Notes under the pieces: model-generated | Databases searched by the model: none | Told to the model about the DNA's origin: nothing | The model's input: the letters and a program-made list of their open reading frames with translations, nothing else | Shown here: positions 7,204 through 14,251 of the stretch, one piece after another | Layout of the letters: every line of letters starts with the position of its first letter | How positions within the stretch are numbered: position 1 is the first letter of the stretch | NCBI GenBank assembly: GCA_944329445.1 | Contig: CALVIH010000007.1 | Coordinates: 1 to 38,491, forward strand | Length of the DNA: 38,491 bases | Origin: an uncultured Bacilli bacterium | GTDB lineage: Bacteria > Bacillota_I > Bacilli_A > RF39 > UBA660 | Reading direction: 5' to 3' | Position numbers and translations under genes: made by a program

Positions 7204-8490
7204 CTATAACTTAGGTATCACAAACACGATTGACAATCCTCCGATGTCATTGTTTCTGGCATAAATTCTTCCGTCAAATGAACTTATTATTTGCTTACAA
7301 ATAGAAAGACCTAATCCTGAAATTTTTCTTGAAGGATCACTAGTATAAAGTGGTTCAAATATTCTTTTTAAATCCTTTTCATCTTTTATTCCACCACCAT
7401 TATCAGCAATTTCAAACCTTATTAAGTTACCTCTTCCACTTATATTTATGTTTATAATTCCCTTAGTGCCTTTAAAATGAGTAACGCTGTTAGTTATGAT
7501 GTTACCAAATACTCTTTTTAATTTAATTAGATCAACCCTGATTTTTTTAGAATCGCAATTACTGGTTATGTTAAGGTTTATGTTTTTATCTTTTAGCTCA
7601 TCTTCGTAATCAGATTTAACAAATTCAGTAACACTCTTAATGGTTATATCTTCAAGTTTTAAAGTATCCTTAATGTTACAACTCTGGTAATCATCAAACT
7701 CTTCTAAAATTCCTTTCATGTTTAAAGCTTTATCATATATCTTTTCTATGTACGCAGACTTTTTTTCATCACTTAAATCCTTGTTTTTAAGCCTATCGGC
7801 ATATCCAATTACCGAGGTAAGAGGCGTTTTTATATCATGGGATATTGATGCGATAATTTGGTTTTGGTTTTCTTTTTCAAGTTCTAAACTATCAACCATG
7901 TCAACGAAAGCATTTTGAATACGCTGCATGTTTTTAGGCATTCTCCTCTTGTATGGCCTTTTACCAAATTTATAGGCATTTATATCCTTTGTAATTGTTT
8001 CAATCGGATCGATTATTTTTTTAGAACTTATGAAGAACACGACGATAACTACGGTTGACACGATAATGATTTCATAAAACATAAAGTTTCTCAAAAGTTT
8101 TATTCCCGGAGTACTAGAAATTTTTGAATAAGTTAATTCATATGTATCATTTTCTATTAACACCATGGTTGTTGAAGAAAAAAGTTTAGAAATATCTTTT
8201 GAGTTAGTAAAAATTGTTTTACCAACCTCATCTTTTAAAGTAACATACCCACCATTATTATCCACGTATAACTCGATTAGTTCAATTGATTCATCTAAGC
8301 TCTTACCCTCTATACTTTTTGTTATTACATACAAGCTTTCATGATTCTTATCTTTTGCCTCGGTTAAATCATTAACCATTTGATCTGATAAATAAAATTT
8401 ATAATAAGAAAGTAAAAGCCCAGAATTAACCGCTAAAAGAATTATTACAAAAAGAAGGGTTATGGTTTTATTCGAAAACTTTTTCATCAT
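7204..8490 (-). CDS. Membrane sensor histidine kinase
   Basis: 428 aa. Membrane helices near 9-30 and 136-155 enclose an extracytoplasmic sensor domain of about 100 residues; a linker/HAMP-like region follows, then the dimerisation domain with phospho-acceptor His218 in SISHDIKTPL, the N-box around NIITNS (330-335), DNGGG at 363-367, and GLGLSICKQI from 392. It autophosphorylates and passes phosphate to the regulator encoded just upstream; the genes overlap as AATGATG, so they are translationally coupled. The signal is unknown. The order regulator then kinase and the domain layout resemble OmpR/PhoR-type systems for envelope stress. Confidence 0.92.
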   Translation of the reverse strand: MMKKFSNKTITLLFVIILLAVNSGLLLSYYKFYLSDQMVNDLTEAKDKNHESLYVITKSIEGKSLDESIELIELYVDNNGGYVTLKDEVGKTIFTNSKDISKLFSSTTMVLIENDTYELTYSKISSTPGIKLLRNFMFYEIIIVSTVVIVVFFISSKKIIDPIETITKDINAYKFGKRPYKRRMPKNMQRIQNAFVDMVDSLELEKENQNQIIASISHDIKTPLTSVIGYADRLKNKDLSDEKKSAYIEKIYDKALNMKGILEEFDDYQSCNIKDTLKLEDITIKSVTEFVKSDYEDELKDKNINLNITSNCDSKKIRVDLIKLKRVFGNIITNSVTHFKGTKGIININISGRGNLIRFEIADNGGGIKDEKDLKRIFEPLYTSDPSRKISGLGLSICKQIISSFDGRIYARNNDIGGLSIVFVIPKL

Positions 8491-9167
8491 TCCACCGCTT
8501 TCACAAACTTATAACCCATTCCCCAGATGGTCTTAATGTACTTTTCCTCTTTATCAAGCTTATTTCTTAAGCTTTTTATGTTAACCGCAACCGTACCAAT
8601 ATCGCCATAATTATTTTTCCATACGCTTTGATAAATTTGATCTTTCGATAACACGATTCCAGCATTTTCCATTAAGTATCTCAACAACTCAAATTCTTTG
8701 GTTGATAAAGTTATTAGTTCATCGTTCTTATAAACTTCAAAACTTTCTTTATTTAGTTTTATTTCACCTATCGTTATTACGTTTTTTTTCTTAGTGCTAG
8801 AAGTTCTCTCTTCCCTTCTTAAATGAGCTTTTACCCTTGCTACAAGCTCTTCATTTATAAAAGGTTTGGTAATGTAATCATCCGCTCCAACCTCAAAACC
8901 AACAAGTTTTGAAGTAAGGTTAGTTTTAGCCGTCACAAATATTATAGGGCAACTAGCAAGATCCCTTACCTTAGCACAAACCTCCGTACCAGAAATATCC
9001 GGCATCATAACGTCAAGTAAGATAAGATCAAAGTCCTCATCAGTAATTAGGTTTATCGCCGATGTACCATCATTTGCAATAATGGTTTCATACCCTTCAT
9101 CCTCTAAAATATCAGATATTAATTCAGCGATGTCTTTTTCATCATCCACGATAAGTATTCTTTCCAT
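8487..9167 (-). CDS. OmpR/PhoB-family response regulator
   Basis: 226 aa. The receiver domain (1-120) has the acidic pair at D8/D9, phospho-acceptor Asp52 in LLDVMMPD, Thr79 and Lys101. The C-terminal winged helix (about 128-224) includes LSTKEFELLRYL and VNIKSLRNKL and ends in GYKFVKAV. DNA binding is expected; targets cannot be read here. TATAAT-like bases lie near 9190 with AGAAGGTGG before the ATG. The TGA stop overlaps the kinase start, which also shows that UGA is a stop codon in this genome. Confidence 0.94.
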   Translation of the reverse strand: MERILIVDDEKDIAELISDILEDEGYETIIANDGTSAINLITDEDFDLILLDVMMPDISGTEVCAKVRDLASCPIIFVTAKTNLTSKLVGFEVGADDYITKPFINEELVARVKAHLRREERTSSTKKKNVITIGEIKLNKESFEVYKNDELITLSTKEFELLRYLMENAGIVLSKDQIYQSVWKNNYGDIGTVAVNIKSLRNKLDKEEKYIKTIWGMGYKFVKAVE

Positions 9168-9227
9168 AAAACCACCTTCTATAGTTAATTATAACATTTT
9201 ATTTATAATCATATAATTAAAAATTAT

Positions 9228-9256
9228 TAAAAAAGAAACCATTTTGGCTTCTTTTT
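9228..9256 (-). terminator. Terminator of the broken TasA-like gene
   Basis: Minus-strand arms AGAAGCC (9252-9246) and GGTTTCT (9240-9234), one G-U pair, followed by T6. It lies directly after the stop codon of the C-terminal half. Confidence 0.75.
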
Positions 9257-9532
9257 CTATTTTTGAACATATATATTTTGTACGTTCATTTTTATCGATA
9301 TTTTACCTTTAGGAAGTTCATCACCCGAGAAATCTATCGAGGTACAATGATTTTGTACATCACCAACGTTTATTTTTTCCGCAACATCTATCCCAATTCT
9401 AATATTACCAATAGACTTATCGAGTTCTTCATCACTAATTTCACCATCACCATCCCAATCGGATTCAACGTAAACGGATCTCCATACATCTTTAAAATCT
9501 TCTACCATCAAGGTATCAATTCCATTTACCAT
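9257..9532 (-). pseudogene. C-terminal half of interrupted TasA-like protein
   Basis: 91 codons in the same frame as the N-terminal half, which ends with TAA at 9533-9535 directly before this ATG. It corresponds to the second half of the intact paralogues at 16261 and 25116. Residues 25-36 form a canonical EF-hand/dockerin-type calcium loop (DWDGDGEISDEE, acidic at 1, 3, 5 and 12, Gly at 6). It has no signal peptide and no ribosome site of its own, so unless the stop is read through or translation re-initiates, it is not made. A point change from CAA or AAA to TAA would explain it. Confidence 0.75.
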
Positions 9533-9859
9533 TTAGGTACTGATTACTGCGTCTATGGTGCCATCATTTACGGTATCATAACAAAATTCAACTGAGTCAC
9601 CGGGCTTTGTTAAGGTAACTTCAAAATCACCTATATAAGTATTATTATTACTTAACGTTGGCATTTTTGTAATCTTAGCATCACCCGCTACATTTGACGT
9701 TAAGTTCTCAAAATGAACGTCCCAACTTGCCGCATCTACGTTTGCCGTTCCGTTTATTGTTAACGTTTGAGAAAGCGCTGCAAACGCTACCGTAAGCCCT
9801 AGTACTGCTACTACTAGTGCTACTAAACTTAATACTTTTATTTTTCTTTCCTTCTCCAT
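9533..9859 (-). CDS. TasA/SipW-type exported protein, N-terminal half (stop-interrupted)
   Basis: 108 aa before an in-frame TAA. The N-terminus has a short basic segment (MEKERKIK), a hydrophobic stretch ending LTVAFAALS, then TLTINGTANV: a SipW-dependent-type signal peptide as in TasA and camelysin relatives. The first 60 residues are almost identical to the paralogues at 16.9 and 25.7 kb, showing recent duplication or gene conversion of this part. The natural product would be about 200 aa; this fragment keeps the beta-rich first domain only. ATG is preceded by AGGATGTGAG. It has its own promoter and a large palindrome in the leader. A pilus-like or matrix fibre role is inferred from TasA. 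Confidence 0.7.
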   Translation of the reverse strand: MEKERKIKVLSLVALVVAVLGLTVAFAALSQTLTINGTANVDAASWDVHFENLTSNVAGDAKITKMPTLSNNNTYIGDFEVTLTKPGDSVEFCYDTVNDGTIDAVIST

Positions 9860-9873
9860 TCTTTCTCACATCC

Positions 9874-9904
9874 TGATAATATTATTTCTATTTTAATATT
9901 ATCA
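9874..9904. repeat. 10-bp palindrome over the promoter/leader of the broken TasA-like gene
   Basis: TGATAATATT (9874-9883) and AATATTATCA (9895-9904) are perfect inverted repeats 11 bp apart; one arm covers the -10 box. It resembles a repressor operator. The 25.8-kb TasA-like promoter has a related palindrome TTGATATTATCAA on its -10. Confidence 0.55.
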
Positions 9905-9925
9905 TATACTTAATTTCTTAGTCAA
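9896..9925 (-). promoter_or_regulatory. Promoter of the broken TasA-like gene
   Basis: TTGACT (9925-9920), 18-bp AT-rich spacer, TAATAT (9901-9896). Unlike two paralogous promoters it has no G tract. Confidence 0.65.
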
Positions 9926-9948
9926 TTTTATAATTAAAGTATGTAAGC

Positions 9949-10049
9949 AAAAAAACAACCCTAAACCTCAGGGTTGCGGTACTACTTCCAGCTAAATACT
10001 ACATAAGCTGGATACTGCTATACTGCATCAGCTAAAACCTCTAACTGAC
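9949..10049 (-). ncRNA. Candidate structured small RNA, about 101 nt
   Basis: An intergenic minus-strand unit with its own promoter and intrinsic terminator and no ORF. From the predicted 5' end: an 8-bp hairpin (arms GTCAGTTA and TAGCTGAT, loop GAGGTTT), a 5-bp hairpin (GATGC/GTATC), a 6-bp hairpin (CCAGCT/AGCTGG), then the terminator CAACCCT-GAGGTTT-AGGGTTG followed by T7. The first and last hairpins carry the same seven-base loop. It is between gmk and a TasA-like gene. I do not recognise an Rfam family. Confidence 0.6.
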
Positions 10050-10055
10050 AAATTA

Positions 10056-10084
10056 ATAATACCATACTCGACATATTATTGCAA
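10056..10084 (-). promoter_or_regulatory. Promoter of the small RNA candidate
   Basis: TTGCAA (10084-10079), 17-bp spacer, TATTAT (10061-10056); the predicted start lies 7 bases downstream at the first base of the first hairpin. It overlaps only the non-coding 3' flank of gmk. Confidence 0.65.
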
Positions 10085-10091
10085 TATATTT

Positions 10092-10775
10092 TTAAAATTT
10101 TACATTAATATTTTTAAAGTATTTATCATCCATTAGCAATTCGTGAATTTCTTCTTCTGGATTATTTAAATAAACTTCCTCTATTCTTTCTACCATGCAT
10201 TTTTGTGACTCTATAATTGCATTAACTTTTCTTGAGGCTTCATCCAAATCATCATTTATAACAACGTAATTATATTTGGTTACTTCGTTTATTTCCTTGT
10301 ATGCTTCTTTAAACCTATTAATTATCTTCTCGTCTGATTCGGTTCCTCTGTTTTTTAATCTGTAGATCAAATCCTTCATCGTTGGTGGCATTAAAAAGAT
10401 GAATACCGCCTCAGGTACCTTATGTTTTATCTTCAAAGCGCCTTGTACTTCTATTACCAATATTACGTCTATACCATTGTTTAAATATTCATTTATTTTA
10501 TCTTTAGGAGTACCATAATAATTATTATTATAAACCGCATATTCTAAAAGTTCTTGATTTTTAACTTTTTCTTTAAATTCATCCTTGGTTATAAAAAAAT
10601 AATCTATTCCGTTTTCTTCACCTTCTCTTGGCTCTCTAGTTGTACAAGATATTGATACCCAAAAATTATTGTTATATTCCTTTAATCTTTCGCAAACAGA
10701 GTCCTTGCCACTTCCCGAAGGACCCGAAAGAACTATTAAACTACCCTTGTTATTTGATTTTATTATTTTAGACAT
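10092..10775 (-). CDS. gmk: Guanylate kinase
   Basis: 227 aa. It phosphorylates GMP to GDP with ATP in the cytoplasm. The P-loop is LSGPSGSGKDSV near residues 16-27; SCTTREPREGE with the GMP-binding Arg residues and NGIDYFF follow, and EVQGALKIK marks the catalytic core. I choose ATG 10775, which has GGGGAGGAAT directly upstream; the open frame reaches 10796. The C-terminal tail of about 25 residues is longer than in many Gmk proteins. A terminator of the upstream pilin gene lies in its 5' flank. The usual rpoZ/priA neighbours are absent. Confidence 0.93.
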   Translation of the reverse strand: MSKIIKSNNKGSLIVLSGPSGSGKDSVCERLKEYNNNFWVSISCTTREPREGEENGIDYFFITKDEFKEKVKNQELLEYAVYNNNYYGTPKDKINEYLNNGIDVILVIEVQGALKIKHKVPEAVFIFLMPPTMKDLIYRLKNRGTESDEKIINRFKEAYKEINEVTKYNYVVINDDLDEASRKVNAIIESQKCMVERIEEVYLNNPEEEIHELLMDDKYFKNINVKF

Positions 10776-10794
10776 AAATTCCTCCCCTTTGAAC

Positions 10795-10815
10795 AAAAAA
10801 AGACCAAAACGGTCT
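10795..10815 (-). terminator. Terminator of the Flp pilin gene
   Basis: Minus strand AGACC-GTTTT-GGTCT followed by T7, overlapping the pilin stop codon and the gmk leader. Confidence 0.85.
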
Positions 10816-11005
10816 ATTTACAAGTTCCTTCTCCAGCTTTCGCACCTTTTACGTATGTTTCACCAACTAGTTCACAAGATGTCTTTGTTATTGAATCCTT
10901 TAAATAACCTCCAAAGACCTTAATTAAACTAACCGCAATAACAGTTACGAGCGCTATAATTAAAACATATTCTACTAATGCTTGACCTTTTTCATTTAAT
11001 TTCAT
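10814..11005 (-). CDS. Flp/Tad-type class IVb pilin subunit
   Basis: 63 aa. The pattern MKLNEKG-QALVEYVLIIALVTVIAV is a type IVb prepilin: a short leader ending in Gly7, Glu5 of the mature protein (here in QALVE), then a hydrophobic helix that is both membrane anchor and pilus core. Two cysteines near the C-terminus could form a disulfide. A prepilin peptidase would cut after Gly7 and Tad ATPase/platform proteins would assemble the fibre, but none are encoded in this window, so the gene is isolated. Own promoter, RBS GAGGTG and own terminator. Confidence 0.8.
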   Translation of the reverse strand: MKLNEKGQALVEYVLIIALVTVIAVSLIKVFGGYLKDSITKTSCELVGETYVKGAKAGEGTCK

Positions 11006-11035
11006 CTTTTCAACACCTCATATTATACTAACAAT

Positions 11036-11065
11036 AGTTTATCATTTTACGCGTAGATTTGTCAA
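11036..11065 (-). promoter_or_regulatory. Promoter of the Flp pilin gene
   Basis: TTGACA (11065-11060), 18-bp spacer, TAAACT (11041-11036). A second TATAAT-like box lies nearer the gene. Confidence 0.55.
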
Positions 11066-11090
11066 TGGATAATAGCTTCCATTTTTATAA

Positions 11091-11119
11091 TTTACACAAA
11101 GTTAATTTAATGTTATTAT
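11091..11119 (+). promoter_or_regulatory. Promoter of the DUF192 gene
   Basis: TTTACA (11091-11096), exact 17-bp spacer, TATTAT (11114-11119), 15 bp before the start codon region with GGTGAT as ribosome site. Confidence 0.7.
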
Positions 11120-11134
11120 TTTTATGGTGATATT

Positions 11135-11410
11135 ATGATTAAGTATAAAAACGTCAAGATTATAGAAGCCAAAGGTTTTAAACGTAGACTAATCGGATTA
11201 ATGTTTCAAAAAAACATCAATCATGGTCTTTTATTTAAAAAATGCAGAAGTATCCATACGTTTTTTATGCTAGAAGAAATAGATGTTGTTGCAACCGATA
11301 AAAACGACAACATATTAAAAACATATAAAAGTGTTAAACCATGGAGAGTATTAATCGCTCCTAAAGGAACTAAAAATATATATGAATTACCAAAAGGCAC
11401 TTCAAAATAG
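11135..11410 (+). CDS. DUF192-family protein
   Basis: 91 aa. Matches the DUF192 pattern: FKRRLIGLMFQ near the start, GLLFKKCRSIHTFFM in the middle, the buried strand IDVVATDKNDNIL, and a closing IYELPKGT. These small beta-barrel proteins have no established biochemical role. It lacks the signal peptide seen in many Gram-negative members, so it is probably cytoplasmic. It is divergent from the Flp pilin across 129 bp; DUF192 genes are often seen near Tad pilus genes, which may explain the pairing. The ATG has GGTGAT 4 bp upstream. Confidence 0.8.
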   Translation: MIKYKNVKIIEAKGFKRRLIGLMFQKNINHGLLFKKCRSIHTFFMLEEIDVVATDKNDNILKTYKSVKPWRVLIAPKGTKNIYELPKGTSK

Positions 11411-11421
11411 TGCTTTTTTTA
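11392..11421 (+). terminator. Terminator of the DUF192 gene
   Basis: GCACT-TCAAAAT-AGTGC with flanking AAAAG/TTTT pairing and T8, overlapping the last codons. Confidence 0.8.
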
Positions 11422-11440
11422 TTATTTATAATATTACTAC

Positions 11441-12001
11441 TTAGTGCAAAGATATGGTTTTACTTTCTATACTATTTTCATTTGATACATAAGTAATTTC
11501 AATAATATCATCATTAATAAACTTTATATTTTTCAAAGGATAAAACTCGTCACTAGAGAAGTTTACGCCATACTCTTTATAAAACTTTGATTTATCAAAA
11601 ATATCTTGAACTACTATTCCCGTAGGCTTAGTTAGCTTATCAAAACTAATAACAAGCGTATTATTTACTAATAAAGGAGTTTCAAACCAATCTGATTTTA
11701 TTTTGTTTTCTGTATCATAATACTTACAATTTCTTAATCCCGTACCAGCACTCACGCACAATTCTAAAATACCATTTATATTAGTTATATCAGGTTCCAT
11801 TCCATATGTAATACCAGCATCTAATTCGTTATGATCATTATCATAAATGATGTATTTATACCGAGTGTTAGACGCTTGTTTAACCTCTTTTATATCATAG
11901 TTTTTATCTTTCTCTTTAAAGCTAGATGATATTTTATTTTTAGTGTTAATGGAAATTGGTACTAGCAATAAAACAAAGGATAAAAGTAAAACTTTTCTCA
12001 T
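11441..12001 (-). CDS. Hypothetical exported protein
   Basis: 186 aa. An N-terminal signal or anchor (MRKVLLLSFVLLLVPIS) precedes a polar, beta-rich domain with Cys residues near 83 and 93. There is no lipobox cysteine right after the hydrophobic stretch, so it is secreted or membrane-tethered rather than a lipoprotein. I recognise no family. It lies 20 bp downstream of the 12021-12575 membrane protein gene on the same strand and may be co-transcribed with it. Confidence 0.7.
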   Translation of the reverse strand: MRKVLLLSFVLLLVPISINTKNKISSSFKEKDKNYDIKEVKQASNTRYKYIIYDNDHNELDAGITYGMEPDITNINGILELCVSAGTGLRNCKYYDTENKIKSDWFETPLLVNNTLVISFDKLTKPTGIVVQDIFDKSKFYKEYGVNFSSDEFYPLKNIKFINDDIIEITYVSNENSIESKTISLH

Positions 12002-12020
12002 GTTTCAAATACTCCTTACG

Positions 12021-12575
12021 TTATAAATTAATCTGATCAATTAATAATATATCTTTATTCTTTTTTTTGATTGCACTAAGTAATCTTTTAGGATTTTTTA
12101 ATGTCATGTACATAATGATAAACTTATCCTTTGGAATAATTATAACTAAATCTTTCAGAAAAAAGACAAAGTCAATTTTATTCCAATCATATTTTAAAGT
12201 CATCCCATCACTAGAATCTAATAAGCCATCATCTTCAACCACTAAAGTACCCTTTTTAAAACGCTTATTTTCGGTCCAGTATCCAATCATAAATATTAAC
12301 AGAAGCAGTAATGGTACGCAAAATAAATAACCAAATATTTTCGTTGTTATTTGAATGTTTTTCTCATGGTTTATTTCTGATGAATTTAAACCTATAAATA
12401 CACAAATAATAAGAAAACATAAAAACATACTTAACAAAAGTAATAACAGGTAAAATACGTATCCTTTTACTTTCTTATTAGGATACTTTTTTAATGTCTT
12501 TTTCATCATGTAAACTCCGTTAATGATGTTATAAACCTTAAAGAAGTTATTCTTTATATCATAATTAAACTTCAT
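12021..12575 (-). CDS. Two-helix membrane protein with cytoplasmic domain (STM3941-like)
   Basis: 184 aa from ATG 12575, which has GTAGGTGTG upstream; the frame is open to 12632 but the extra codons have no ribosome site. Two hydrophobic helices (about 40-65 and 80-105) precede a cytoplasmic domain that reads VVEDDGLLDSSDGMTLKYDW, then hydrophobic strands and LKNPKRLLSAIKKKNKDILL. That order (a strand ending DGLxDxS, a W, then a KNPKxLL helix) resembles the STM3941-type/PH-like membrane family. The match is by eye and moderate; function unknown. Confidence 0.6.
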   Translation of the reverse strand: MKFNYDIKNNFFKVYNIINGVYMMKKTLKKYPNKKVKGYVFYLLLLLLSMFLCFLIICVFIGLNSSEINHEKNIQITTKIFGYLFCVPLLLLLIFMIGYWTENKRFKKGTLVVEDDGLLDSSDGMTLKYDWNKIDFVFFLKDLVIIIPKDKFIIMYMTLKNPKRLLSAIKKKNKDILLIDQINL

Positions 12576-12743
12576 AAATAACACACCTACTTTATCAACC
12601 TTATATAAAAAGTATAACATGATAATGATCATTTTAAATAAAAAACAAGATAACTTTTTTATTTAATTTACTTTTTCTTAAAACAATAATACAGTTTAAG
12701 TTTTTTTTACTTCATAAAATAAAACGAACTGGAGGTGAAAAAA

Positions 12744-13415
12744 ATGGACGAAAATAGCAAAAAAGATAACTCATGCCTATGTCGTGTAATAAACTGTATT
12801 TCTGATAAATCAAAATGCCCTACCGGACCTACTGGACCAACGGGTGCAACTGGCCCTACCGGTGCTACCGGACCTCAAGGTGTGACAGGCCCTACTGGAC
12901 CAGCAGGAACAACTAATCCTGCATCATGTTCATGCGTTGCTCAAATGAGAAATGTAATAGAACAAATAATTGAATTATACCCAAACGATAACTTAATCGT
13001 TGCAATGGAAAGTGGTGACAACGCTAGTGGAAGACCTGGTTCATTATTACCCGGACCAGATAGTAATCCTGATGCTGGATTATTTCAATTAGTAAATAAT
13101 CAAGGGACACCAGAAGAAGCTTTATCAATTTGCAGAATAGTTTCAATAACGATTACAAGCAGTACGTATAACGATGCAATTACCTACTTACCAGCACCGG
13201 TTCCTAGTCCTACTGGCTGTGATGCAAATTGTGAGGCTGCAATAAGAAGTTATGTACCCGTTAACACAACTAGTGTAAGCATTAAAGCGGGTGGGCAAAC
13301 CGTTGCTCAAGGAACCGTTTTAAAAAACGAATATGGAATTTTAGTTATCACCGGAAACAATAACAGTAATCCTGCCTTTGTTTCAACTTGTAAAGCCGAA
13401 ATAATAAATAAATAA
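12744..13415 (+). CDS. Collagen-like repeat protein, probable spore-surface protein
   Basis: 223 aa. A Cys-rich N-terminus (CLCRVINC...KCP) leads into about ten G-x-y triplets rich in GPT and GAT, then a Cys-containing C-terminal domain of about 160 residues with many Asn, Ser and Thr. This is the plan of exosporium proteins such as BclA and of clostridial exosporium filaments, so a trimeric collagen-like stalk with a globular head on the spore is inferred. The start is ATG 12744 with GGAGGTGA upstream; GTG 12735 lies inside that site. CATAAAATA at 12713-12721 resembles a SigK -10 element but no convincing -35 is placed before it. No classical signal peptide, as expected for a mother-cell product. 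Confidence 0.8.
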   Translation: MDENSKKDNSCLCRVINCISDKSKCPTGPTGPTGATGPTGATGPQGVTGPTGPAGTTNPASCSCVAQMRNVIEQIIELYPNDNLIVAMESGDNASGRPGSLLPGPDSNPDAGLFQLVNNQGTPEEALSICRIVSITITSSTYNDAITYLPAPVPSPTGCDANCEAAIRSYVPVNTTSVSIKAGGQTVAQGTVLKNEYGILVITGNNNSNPAFVSTCKAEIINK

Positions 13416-13418
13416 GAA

Positions 13419-13454
13419 AAAACATTTAGCTTTTTTAATTAAGCTAAATGTTTT
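13419..13454. terminator. Strong bidirectional terminator
   Basis: A perfect 14-bp stem, arms 13419-13432 and 13441-13454, core ACATTTAGCTT. It ends both the collagen-like gene (plus) and the sortase operon (minus). Confidence 0.92.
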
Positions 13455-14079
13455 ATTTTGCTCTTGCTTTAACATAATACCTTTCTTTACCGCCTTTGGT
13501 ACAAGTAACAAGCGTTACTATTCGTTCGTTTTCGTTATCTGGTTGTGCTAAGTACGAAGCATCATCCTTACTGGTTACACCATATTCATATACGTAATAT
13601 TTAACTGTCCTTCCGGTTAAATCAGTTATTTCTACCACGTCATTATTAACCAATCTATTTATTTTTATAAAATAATTACCCCTCATGAAATTATGTCCAC
13701 CAATTGCCACGTTACCATTTTCGTTTAGGTTTGGACCAGACATCTTAACCAACGCCGTATTATACGCTCCAGCGGTATTTTCCTTTAGAATTGGTTGGTA
13801 TATGTTTATTTTCCTAATCCTTAGTTTACCAAGTACGGTATATTTATATCCTCCGTATGATACAGTAGCTTCCGTTACTGGGTTATCCTCGTCATTTTTA
13901 CTTATCTCATCATCAATTTTATCAATTATTCCGTTAGCAAGTTCTTGCCTTTTTCTTTCTCTAAAATTACTGTATAAAAACATGGCAACAGCAACATAAA
14001 GCGCAATAATAACTAAGACTATTATGGTATTTACAACCTTTTCTTTATTAATTTTACTAAGTATGTTCTTTATCTTCAT
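13453..14079 (-). CDS. Sortase family transpeptidase
   Basis: 208 aa. One N-terminal membrane helix (about 17-36), then the sortase beta-barrel. Catalytic residues are all present: His129 in GGHNF, Cys193 in TLVTCT, Arg200 in KERYYVKA. It cleaves sorting signals of surface proteins and joins them to peptidoglycan or to pilin subunits. It is the last gene of an operon with a WG-repeat protein and a 56-aa membrane protein; its ATG is one base after the previous stop and uses GAGGTG within that gene. No protein in the window ends in a clear LPxTG-type signal, so substrates are elsewhere or unconventional. Class assignment is not secure. Confidence 0.9.
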   Translation of the reverse strand: MKIKNILSKINKEKVVNTIIVLVIIALYVAVAMFLYSNFRERKRQELANGIIDKIDDEISKNDEDNPVTEATVSYGGYKYTVLGKLRIRKINIYQPILKENTAGAYNTALVKMSGPNLNENGNVAIGGHNFMRGNYFIKINRLVNNDVVEITDLTGRTVKYYVYEYGVTSKDDASYLAQPDNENERIVTLVTCTKGGKERYYVKARAK

Positions 14080-14080
14080 A

Positions 14081-14251
14081 CTACACCTCTATAAATGGTT
14101 TTAATAACTCATAACCAAAGAAATAAGTAAGTAACCCTAACACTACTAAAACAATAAGAGATATATAAACACCACTCATAAATTTATCTTTCTTCTTTGG
14201 TGGTTTTACGTTTTCGTTTTCAGAAACATCCACCATGTCCATATCGTTCAT
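14081..14251 (-). CDS. 56-aa single-helix membrane protein
   Basis: Reads MNDMDMVDVSENENVKPPKK, a basic segment and one transmembrane helix (GVYISLIVLVVLGLLTYFFG), ending ELLKPFIEV: acidic cytoplasmic tail, helix, short outer tail. Its ATG shares a base with the TAA of the WG-repeat gene (TAATG), and its TAG is one base before the sortase ATG, so all three are translationally coupled. No family recognised. The position suggests an accessory of the sortase or the WG-repeat protein. Confidence 0.7.
   Translation of the reverse strand: MNDMDMVDVSENENVKPPKKKDKFMSGVYISLIVLVVLGLLTYFFGYELLKPFIEV

Noticed and set aside
12819-12912. Short tandem DNA repeats that could suggest a CRISPR array or minisatellite
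   Set aside because: They encode Gly-Pro-Thr/Gly-Ala-Thr collagen triplets within one frame; unit length is 9 bp with no spacers.
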